Below are positions 1 to 8,905 of a stretch of 64,000 nucleotides of DNA, one piece after another. Origin of the DNA: Numida meleagris (lineage: Eukaryota > Chordata > Aves > Galliformes > Numididae). A model generated the notes under the pieces. It did not search any database. It was not told where the DNA came from and saw only the letters and a program-made list of their open reading frames with translations. Position 1 is the stretch's first letter. The number at the start of each line of letters is the position of its first letter. Location of the stretch: positions 30,460,260-30,524,259 of the forward strand of contig NC_034411.1 in NCBI RefSeq assembly GCF_002078875.1, given 5' to 3'. A program made the position numbers and the translations under genes.

Positions 1-3000
1 CATCTTGACCTTGAAATCCTCTCATGCTGCTCATAGATGCACCTGCCACTGGGATCAGAACAAGCCAAATGATTATTTCATAAGCCAATACAAATTGTTC
101 TCATGAAACAGGTATGATCTGACCTAGCCTGGAGAATTAATTTCCACTGAGCTAACTCCTGGTAAACAGTCCAATCTCTTTCTCTGGACTGTGCAAATGA
201 GGAGAAGGAAAGATAGAAGGGGAAGGAGGGCTGCTCTGGGGAAGTCAGTGGTGTGGGCTTGTAAGGAATGACAGGGAGAAGGATTGGAAGGGGGGACAAA
301 GTGTTTTGTCATGGCTGGGAGCTTGGTGGAGCAAGATAGGATAGGGCAAGCTTGTCAAGGGAAGAACACTGTGAGCAGTATGTGCTTTTTTATAATAGTG
401 ATTTTCCTTCAGCCATAGCAGTGCTAGAAGAATCATAGGTGAAGAAGGCAGCCCAAAAGGGATTGTGATCCTCCCAAGCAGCCCAGGTGATCTCTATTAC
501 GTAGTTAAGGGTTGGCATTACCTCTCACTGCCCCATTACTACCATGGGGCAGTGAGAGCCCCATGATATCTAGTCTGAGACTGTATGATGTATGTTTACC
601 CTATGTGCATCACAGAGGTAGTCTACAAGTCTAAGGTGACATGGTTCACTCTAAGGAATCTAGAGCTGGTATGTGAAAGAGTAGAACTTGCCTGGGTTGG
701 GTACAGATCCTGTATGCCCTTCCTAAGAATGAGTAGCTACAGCTGAACACAGCAAACCTCACTGCCCTGGGAGAATGGCAAGTACCCAGACTTTGCCTTT
801 GGACAGACAGACAAGCAAGGGCATGGGGATGGGGAGAAAATGTATCCTATTTTTTGAGAAGCTTTTCTACTGGGATTGTGGTCTGTTTTTAGAGAGGAAG
901 AAAAAAGACAGTGGGAAAATAACATGGTGTCTAGCAGAGCTTTAATTCGTACCTTTTAAAGCAAGAGGAGGGGCCCAGAAGGCCTTGGCCTTCTTTTATA
1001 GAGGAGAGAGACAAACATGCAGAGAATGATGCAGGCCACCTGAGGTCTGTCTTGCTTTTTGTAAAGGTCTGCACGTTCTGTGACTACACAAGGGGTAGAA
1101 GCTGCTTGCCAGAGCCCTGCGTCTAAGGTATGGCATTCAAGTAAGATCCTATGGGATGAACACTCCTTGGTAGAGGTGGATTGGCATGGCAATGCCTGAT
1201 CTTTTCCTTTGCTCCAGAGTGAAGGAGACCAGACAGTACTGAGAAGACGGGGACTGTAAAATTAGTGTGGAGTGGATGCTGGGGAAGAACTCCAGGAAAA
1301 GAAACGGCCTGGAAAGAAGCATGACAGAAAAAGACCGAGAGAGCAAGCAGAAGACTAGGGCACAATGCTGGTAAACATTTGGGTTCCTCAGGCTGGCCCA
1401 GAACAATGGCTGGAAGATGGGTGGACCAGAGAAGGATTTAAGGCCAAGCTCTGACTTGCAAACAAAATTCATGTTTGGATTTGACCCTGCTGATTGTCAT
1501 GGGTGTTGCTGAGTTTACAGTTTTCCTGACTGGGGGAGGAACACGCAGGGACAAGAGCAGCAGGGTCAGGTGTGGCTGCTCACTTCAGGCTTGGTGTTTT
1601 CCTCTCCGTGGTCTTTTCTCACTCTGGGAAAGTCCACTGTTGCTACAGAATCATTTAGCATCATTTTCCATCTAACTTTTGTTCATACACCAGAGGATGG
1701 AAAATTTGCAGTAAGTCAGAGGGACTTTGACATTGGAGTTCATTAAAGATAATTAATACTTGGAATCACTTACATGCTTATTTTTATTTTGTTGAAATAT
1801 GTTGCTTATCCTGGGACATGCCCAGGTACATATATCAGAAAGGTTCTACTGTGTTTCTTTGTTTTAGTGGCAGGAACTGTAGTATTATCTCAAATTTTAC
1901 TTTCTACTGCAAAAGGTATTGGGAGAGAAAATTCCTTTCCTTCCAGTGCCATTTTGTTTGTTAGGGTTGCCAGAAGCACAAACATTGCTGCTACTACTGC
2001 ATCTTCTCCTTAGGCCATCTGCTTTTAAAAAAGTATTATTACTTTTATTTTAACAACACTGTTTTGAATACGAATGCTCAAAGCCTGTTCTCAGGTGCTG
2101 CAACATACTCTTGCTTTGGGACAGCGAACAGCTTCAGCATCATGTTTACAAACAGATCCTGATGTTCACACAGAGCTCTGCTGCACAGCTGTGATGCAAA
2201 AACCTGGCACAGACACACTACAGTAGCACGTGGCAAGTCACAGTATTTGACACCAGCATGGTGGCCCGAGGATTTGCAGTGTGACCACAAACCCACCTCT
2301 AGTCAAACATCATGGAGAGGTGAAGCAGAGACTGGTCAGGGCAGAAAGTTCAGTGATGATGGCAGTAAGGAAACTCAGAGAAGGGGAGCACGTGCAGGAG
2401 GCAAAGACTTACTGGAGGATTTCAAAGAACGTAAGAGAAAATGTGGCAGGCTGGGATAGTGACTATTTGATAATAGAAATAAGAATAAGCAATAAGAATG
2501 AAAAACTGGAAGGGATCAGACAGACAAACTATTGGGGATCCTTCACTGGTTTCAAGTGGAAGAAGTGTCATGGCCAAAATGGAGGAGGAGAAAAGCCATG
2601 CAAAAAACGAAACTGGAAAGGTTTTATATCAGGGCTGCAAAGATCTGGGGCAAATCCATCCTTAGTGGAGAGGCAGATGTACATAGAAGAGAAAGAAAAG
2701 CCAGTGAGATCAGTGAGCAGAAATGATGGTATCCCGTGCAGTCATGGCCACGGATGTATCCAGGGTAGTTTTAAATTAGTGCCAGTGCTGCTGCATGGGT
2801 AGTAACACCACTGTCAGTGGTGTAGCTGTGGTAGCAAGGGCTGCCAGCAGTCCTGGAGGTAGGCCAGTGAGCTGCATCTCCATGAGCTGAAGAAATCTTT
2901 CCAGGAAGACAACCAGAACCACTCAGGGAGGCAGCAGCAGAACGGAATCACAGCAAAGCTATTTTTTGTTCATAGTGGATCAGATGCATTACTTAATTCC

Positions 3001-3900
3001 CATATTTACATTTTTCTCATGGTCCTGGCCCCTCTAACCCACAGACACTGTTCCCCCATGCTGGCCCAGTATTGCAGCATCTGTATCACCAGTACCAGCC
3101 TGTGGTACGGGTGCCCTAAGGGCTTCCAGGTGGTCTGTGAATGAGAGCTTTTCCCCTCTGTTGGGCTTCAGCGCTCACAGGGTGACGGTTGGAATAACCT
3201 CTCCCTCCACAATGAAAATGAAATGAAAGAGCCCTCCACCTCCTTCTTACAAGCAGAGTCCTGGCCTATTAACCAGGATGGCTGGAAGGGGGGTGCAAAG
3301 CAGGGGAGAAACATATCTTTGTGTCTGCTTGACAACTTTGTAAGAGGCAATGTTACCATGGCAATGGGTGGTCTTTAGTGAGAAGGGGAGTGAGCTATAG
3401 TGTCAGGGTGAGGAGAAGGGGGAGCAATGCTAAAGGGAGGCAGCTTGAAAGTAGAGGGGAAAAGGGGGAGCAGGGACTGCACAGCAGTCATCAGTGGGTG
3501 ATGATCAGAGAAGGACATTCAACAAAGGGCAGGTGGCTCTGACAGCAAGCCTGGGGGGTGGCATGGCTTCTTTGAACACAGGCTCTCTCCCAAGCTGCTA
3601 CAAGATGGGCACCTCTGGGAGGGACTGCATCTTTCAGAGGCGTCATTGCCTCTGGGCAACAGGGTACCACGCTGAGCCCCTGAAACTTCTGCCTGGCCTG
3701 AAAGCCACCACCTAGACGTAAGCAGGCTGCTCGCATCCATCCTACTCCCAAGTCCTTCTGCATGTTAGAGGAAGCCTCATGCCCATCCCAAGACGACCAC
3801 ACACCATGGCCACCACAGAACGGTTGGTTGGCAACAGAAACCAGTAGTCTGGGTTGGAGCCAGAGAGATACTCCAGCACTGCAGGAAAACACTGCTGAAA
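1..3900. other. Unique non-coding stretch upstream of the CpG island
   Basis: I recognise no gene or known repeat family here. The stretch has ordinary base composition with few CpG dinucleotides. It contains one striking perfect inverted repeat, listed separately, and a 173-codon open frame on the plus strand (2281-2802). That frame is rich in Lys, Arg and Glu but has no recognisable domain. No convincing run of splice sites links the short open frames into a gene. Confidence 0.6.
522..558. repeat. Perfect 15-bp inverted repeat (hairpin)
   Basis: The left arm CTCTCACTGCCCCAT (522-536) is followed by a 7-nt spacer (537-543) and its exact reverse complement (544-558). An RNA from either strand could fold into a 15-bp stem without mismatches. 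The stem is shorter than a typical microRNA precursor, and the flanking bases do not extend it. Its function is unknown, but the symmetry is read directly from the sequence. Confidence 0.85.
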
Positions 3901-4225
3901 GGCCAGCACCACATGGGAAAGGTCTCCTCCCCACCTCGCTCGGATGCGGATGGAGAGGAGTTCCTCCGGTCTCGTGTTTTTTGCGAGGGGAGGGGCTGGG
4001 TGGCCAGATCGTCGCACAGTCGGATGATTGTGTGGTAGGTGGGGAGGAGAAGGAACAAAAGCTCAGTGCTGAAAGCACAGCGTGACCAACAATCGCTGAG
4101 AAAAACCAAAAACCAAGAGTTTCCCGTGAGCTCTGCGGCGCGGTACAGCCTCTTCCAGGCCTCTCTGTGCGCCAGCACTGGAGCTGCTCGGCGTCACAGC
4201 CAACCACCTCAGTGCGGGCGACAAC

Positions 4226-4597
4226 ATGGAGGTGCCTGGGGGCCCAGCACTCCTCCGCTCGGGCCCCCGGGCAGGCCGGGCCGCAGGAGGCGCGCAGCCC
4301 GGCTGTGCCGGCAGGTGGCAGGGCAGCCCCGCGACTCGGCCCGGCCCGGCCCCCGGCGGCGCTGGGGGCACGGCGTTGCCGTGCGGGGTTGAGGAGCCCC
4401 GGAGTGCTCGTCGCCTCGCCCAGCCGCCCTGCGGGAGGGCTGCTCGGTGCGGGGCCCGGACGGCTCGGGGCTGCGGCTCCGGGCGTGTGCCTGTTCTGTC
4501 TTCCTGTGTCGTCAGCCCTGTGACGCGTGGCGGCAGCCAGCGTGAAGCTGGGCCTGGTGGTAGCTGTGGGCAGCCCACCGAGCGCCCTGCCCAGTGA
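4226..4597 (+). CDS. Possible first coding exon or chance frame in the CpG island
   Basis: A 123-codon open frame starts at ATG in a strong Kozak context (ACAACATGG) inside the CpG island. The predicted peptide is rich in Gly, Ala, Pro and Arg, which is simply what GC-rich DNA encodes, and it has no recognisable domain or signal peptide. Its stop overlaps a good splice-donor match (CCCA followed by GTGAGT at about 4592-4597), so the frame could continue into a downstream exon after splicing. A second donor-like GTAAGT lies near 4890. I cannot find a convincing second exon. It could equally be the first exon of a long non-coding RNA. Confidence 0.2.
   Translation: MEVPGGPALLRSGPRAGRAAGGAQPGCAGRWQGSPATRPGPAPGGAGGTALPCGVEEPRSARRLAQPPCGRAARCGARTARGCGSGRVPVLSSCVVSPVTRGGSQREAGPGGSCGQPTERPAQ
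4308..4321 (+). promoter_or_regulatory. CTCF-like binding motif
   Basis: CCGGCAGGTGGCAG fits the core vertebrate CTCF consensus (CC-N-N-Y-AG-R-K-GGC-R-S) at every constrained position. It sits in the middle of the CpG island. CTCF sites are common at CpG-island promoters and at chromatin-domain boundaries. Occupancy is an inference from the motif alone. Confidence 0.4.
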
Positions 4598-5332
4598 GTT
4601 ATTCCCTGGTAGTCTGCAAGGGAAGGCTGCTCAGAAGTGTGATGGGCATTTTTATTATTATTAATGTCAGCATGTTCGCACTGAGGTTAGATTACAGCCC
4701 CATTGTGAGTGGTTCGGAGACAGCCTGTACTCTGGGGAACACGCTGTCCGAACAGGAACGGCAGCAGAAAGGGCAGGGAACGAGCACAGCCCGAGGAGAG
4801 GAAGCTCTTTTCCCTCGGTTCATGCAGCAGAAAACAGACTTCCTGCACCATGCAGGCCCCTTATCCTTTGGACCGCACGGTCTTCTTGTGTAAGTGGAAT
4901 AAATAACCTGTGACTGACTGTTTTTTGGTGGTTCAGCATTTGTAAATGCTGACCGTTTACCTCTTGGTTAAAGCTAAACTTGCCTTCTCTTTCCCCAGCA
5001 GTTTGACATAGATACAGGGAGCCCGGAGCCCACTTGGGGCCGCAAAGGCAATCATTAACCTGTGGGGCTCCTGGCCGAGCCCTGCATGCCTGCGGGTGCC
5101 AGGGCAGGAGCACTGTCCCCCCATGGGGCAGCCCACAGGCTGCCAGGACTGCTCCAGGGGGCTGAACTGTTCACTCCAGCTTACAGGTTGATTCCAGAGA
5201 TGTTTCAAGGGAGGGAGTTGAGGGGAAGCAAGATTTGCAGAGGAAACCAGCCTGGCCTTTTTGAATTCAACTGCAGAGTTAGTTAACAAAGTTGCAGGTT
5301 CTCAGTCTCCTTTTCTCTTTCTTTGCCAACTC

Positions 5333-5345
5333 TTTTTTTTTTTTT
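5333..5345. repeat. Poly-T tract (13 T)
   Basis: A run of 13 T residues sits inside a pyrimidine-rich stretch (about 5308-5360). It is a simple repeat that is likely to vary in length. No retrotransposon body is visible next to it. Confidence 0.8.
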
Positions 5346-7534
5346 CCCTTTTCCCTTCCTCAATATAAATACCCTGGGGCAGTTTCTTTTCTTTTTGGTA
5401 TGAATGTGATGATCTTTCAGCCCTGCGATTGGCTCTGCGGCTTGTCATCGGGGACACACCTCCTGGCGAGGGGCCACCGCCTCCCCCTCTTGTGAAAGCT
5501 TCCCCTTGTAACAAGTGAGCGTAATTACATCAGTTACTCACTAGAGCACAGACCTGCTTTAAATTTTGGCCTCTCTGAGCCTGCAAGAAGCTGAACGACT
5601 AGAAAATGCAGTTTCAAAGGCCTGTAACACTCTGGAGTGTGCAACTCAAGCTGGGCTTTTCCCTCCCAGGAATGAAGTCTCCCAGTCACATGTGAAGAGG
5701 AATGAATATCCCTACCAGCCACTGAAATGGCTACAGGTTAAGAGAGCAGACCTGCCACACCAGAAGAGGATTTCCACTTTGCCAAAGCCTGGCCCACTGA
5801 AAAAAGATTCATATCTGATCTCTTTTGAATTGAGCCTTGGTACAAATGAACCAGAAAAAGCCATGCTTCCAGGGGTGGGAGAGGGAAGGGAGATTGCTGA
5901 GTGAATTGCAGGGGCTGTGGGTGATCTCTGCAAAAGAGCAGAGCCAGCTAAACAAAGGCTTCTGCTACCAAAAGAAAATGTATATCATCCAGCAGCCAGG
6001 GCCTGCAAGATAGGGCCAGACATGTCAGGGGAAGAGTGGCCCTGAAGAGCGGCATTTGTGTTCTGGGTGGACGTGACAGTAGCAGCTTGTCGCCTATCTG
6101 ATGGGTTGGGACAGGAACTTGTAGTGCTTCTGTGGGCTTGTTCCAGAAAGGGCTGAGTGTGGGTGAAAGTGTTCTACTCATGCTCCAGATGGCAGGGTTC
6201 TCCACTGACTAAATCACTGTAGCACATGGGATGCCAGTGTTGTCCCAGCTGAAAGCCTACTCCATGCTGGCATGGCAGAGTGTGGCCATTAAAGAGGAAA
6301 GTTTCTGTGCAAGAAAGAAAGGAAATGGTGTTCTGAGTGGAGGAGAGGACTCACTTCTTATCCCAGGGCATTTGGTCCTCAAGGGACACAACTCTGACAG
6401 ATGTCAAAGATGCTACTGCTGCTTGGTGAGCTGGAACAATGAAGATGAGGTGCAAGCCATTTGTCTGACTAGGGCTGAGTCCTCATGTACAGGTATTTGC
6501 TGAGTGTCAGAACTGCTGTTCAGACACGAGATGAACCTGGGCCTTTTCAAACACGTCTTGCAAAAATTATACAGGGAGAGACACCTTTCTCCTCTTGCCC
6601 TCCAGCTACTATCTAGCACATAGATTTTTGCTGAGACCAAACAACTGAACAGATTCAGCCCTGGTCTAGATCAGGCAGAGCAAACGTTGAGCTGGCTCTC
6701 TCATCTCTCACTGCTTGACTAGTGGATTGACTGGAACCTTTTTTCCATGTCTCTCTCCTTCAGTTATTCACCTTCCTCCAAAACAAAAATGACCACCTGC
6801 TTTCTACCCTGCATCAGAGAATCTTCTTCCTGGAATTGCCATCAGAACTGATGTAACCTTATGAAAAATGTAGGTTTTGATGATACAGCATTTTCCTGTG
6901 GAAGAAAAAGCTCCTTTGTTTCTCTCATTAGCTCTCAAAGCAATTGGCTCAGTGACGTGCTGTCTGTGTTTTCTCCCTGGGACCTGTTCCTGGAGCTACT
7001 GAGAAGCATCCTAGGTCATGGACCATTCAAAAGCTGCCAGGAGTTGCAGGATGGTGCAGGCCTGGTCTGAAAACCAGCAAAAAGCACTAATTCATTATGA
7101 CAGCCTCGGAAATATGACAATGTTAGGTGCTTTCCATGGTACCAGCTGTTCTCTGTATCATCTTCACTGAGACTGGGATTTGGGTACCCAAAAGTGAGTG
7201 TACCCTCTCTGAGATGTGCTCCAGGGTGCCTGGCATCTCTGCAAGCCAGGACTTCCCTGCCCATGCATCCTATGGGCTGGATGGAGAGCCGGGATAGAGT
7301 GGACAATGTTTAAGGTGTGGATATCTGGCACAGGGGTACAAACAGAATGATGAGAGGTTGTGGTGCTGGAGACAGGTGTATCAGGAGGCCACAGAGCATT
7401 TCCACATTCCCAGATGTTCTGTCCACCTCTGCCCTGACCTCTGGGCTCGAGTGGGAGTGTCTGCTCCCAGCTTTGCTCTGCAGGATGTCAAAGCACGTTT
7501 ACCCGTTTCCCTTGCCCGTAAACATCTGTCAATT

Positions 7535-7566
7535 CACCTTTCTTATATATGCTTTTCAGGTAAGAT
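7535..7566 (+). promoter_or_regulatory. Overlapping 3'/5' splice-site motif (possible recursive splice site)
   Basis: A pyrimidine-rich tract ends in TTTTCAG and is followed at once by GTAAGA (junction 7559/7560). This arrangement matches the zero-length-exon recursive splice site described in long vertebrate and insect introns, where a polypyrimidine tract and CAG are joined directly to GTRAGT. It would only work if a plus-strand transcript crosses this region, for example one from the CpG island about 3 kb upstream. It could also be a chance acceptor or donor. Confidence 0.25.
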
Positions 7567-8660
7567 CAAGCTGTCATTCTTTCTGTTACTATTCTCCCTG
7601 ATGTTCTCTGCAAGCAAACTACTGTCAAGTGAGGAAATTCTCTACATAGAGACTGAAATGTAGAAATCGCAGGAACAAAATAATAATGCTAGTCATAATA
7701 ATAAATAACAGCCCCGTTCGCTTTACCCCGCAGCTCGCAAAACAACAGCCCCGTCCAAATTCTCATCTGCTGTGGAGATAAAAAGTGTGATTTACTCTGT
7801 CGGCTGTGGAGAGCAGACACACACAGGCAGTTATCTCTGGCCATAAACAAACTGGAGTGGCTTTGCCTTTTAACAGGCTCCCTTCTCCTCTCCTGTGGAG
7901 TGCTACTTTCCGCCTTACGTAACCCTCTGGGCAACTCCACTGACCTATTTTGTTTTAATAAACTTGAGCAGTTTGAGTTATGCACCCTCCACTTTTCAGA
8001 CGCCATTGCCACTCCACAGGGCTCCCTTTCTTGCCTTGCTCCGCAAGGCTGCGTAGGTAATGTCTTGGGAGAAGTTAAACGGCTTCCATGTTCTGACACA
8101 GCCTATATGGGCCAAGCTTCCCTTTTGAATGTTAGCCTTGGAGAAGAGAAGGAAAAACTGAGTTGTCTAGGAAAAAGCATAACCTTTCAGAAAGAGTTTT
8201 TTATTACCTTCCTTATCACTCCTTTAAGGTCATAAAGATTATACCAAAGAAACTATTAAGTTTTCCAGGATTGCAAAATATTTTATCAATGATGCTCATG
8301 AGGCATGCCGTTCCACTTCTCAATTTTTTTTGCACTAAATCTCCTTTTATGTTCAGGGATTTGATCTTAATGTTCCCTCCGTACCTTTCGGTTTCCATCC
8401 TGCTTGGAGGCAGTCAGACATGGTTAATGGTTTCTTCTAGCCAGGAGCCTGGAGTGAGCTGCAAATAGAAGAGCTCGCAGGCATTAAAAAAAATTAAAAC
8501 AGTGAACATGGGAACTAGAACTGTGGGCACCATGACTTCTTGAGGGGCTGAGCTTCTGGCATTCCCTCTCTCGTGGGTCCTGAGATGGGTATTAACTTCT
8601 GGAGAACAGTGACTGGCAGCATTTGTTTTCTATAGTGTCTCATCTGCTTAAGTAAATTTA

Positions 8661-8905
8661 GGAGTTAGGATATATTAGACAGTGGTCCTATTAGTAGGGT
8701 GATTCGTATGATGCCATATCCGCCTAGTTTTAGCAGTAGGGCAGCGAGTAATATTGAGCCTGCTTCTACATGGGTTTTGGGCAGGCATAGGTGGAGGCTG
8801 TATAGGGGTGCTTTAACTATGAATGCCACCAGTAGGGCCAGGCTCGACAGTAGAGTGGTTCATGAGGTTGGGAGGTTGGGGTGGGCTAGTTTGAGGATTG
8901 GCAGG
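8661..8905 (-). pseudogene. ND4 (nuclear mitochondrial pseudogene): NUMT: nuclear copy of mitochondrial ND4 fragment
   Basis: Read on the minus strand with the vertebrate mitochondrial code, about 78 codons are open and match the middle of NADH dehydrogenase subunit 4. The order is a transmembrane-like stretch, then [19 protein letters not shown] and [12 protein letters not shown], the core of the family's conserved HLWLPKAHVEAP...GS...LLKLGGYG block. TGA must be read as Trp and ATA as Met, so the frame is mitochondrial and not nuclear. ND4 in mitochondria is an inner-membrane proton-pumping subunit of complex I; this copy cannot be translated to that product in the nucleus. The usual Trp in HLWLP is Cys here. 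About three residues usually found between HVEA and GS are missing, which fits an in-frame 9-bp deletion. The coding frame ends at TAA near 8661. Flanking DNA shows no other mitochondrial genes. High AT-to-CA codon bias on the coding strand also marks it as foreign to its neighbours. Confidence 0.88.

Larger units (their letters stand above)
3930..4600. promoter_or_regulatory. CpG island, probable promoter
   Basis: This is the only strongly CpG-rich, GC-rich segment in the window. By my count about 35 CpG dinucleotides lie between 4201 and 4500, while most of the window shows only a few per several hundred bases. A G-rich Sp1-like stretch (GGGGAGGGGCTGGG near 3990) sits at its left edge, and there is no obvious TATA box. 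In vertebrates such islands usually mark transcription start sites and are often bidirectional. The direction of transcription cannot be decided here. On the plus strand a good Kozak ATG opens at 4226. On the minus strand a 171-codon frame (4063-4578) and a 238-codon frame (3491-4207) are open, which the high GC content alone could explain. Confidence 0.75.
4601..8660. other. Unique non-coding stretch between CpG island and NUMT
   Basis: No gene was recognised. The sequence has a short T tract at 5333-5345 and then a moderately GC-rich block (5400-5530) with an inverted CCAAT motif (GATTGGCT). There is an overlapping acceptor/donor motif at 7559/7560, and a block with two GATA-type sites lies at 7670-8090. 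A 112-codon frame at 5566-5904 (plus) and a 136-codon frame at 7689-8099 (minus) show no recognisable domain. This could be the first intron of a transcript starting at the island, but nothing proves that. Confidence 0.5.

Noticed and set aside
2281..2802. 173-codon Lys/Arg/Glu-rich open frame
   Set aside because: Purine-rich DNA gives this composition, I see no domain, and another frame is open over part of it.
3491..4207. 238-codon minus-strand open frame next to the CpG island
   Set aside because: It is the longest frame in the window but lies in GC-rich sequence poor in stop codons, overlaps long frames on the other strand, and has no recognisable domain.
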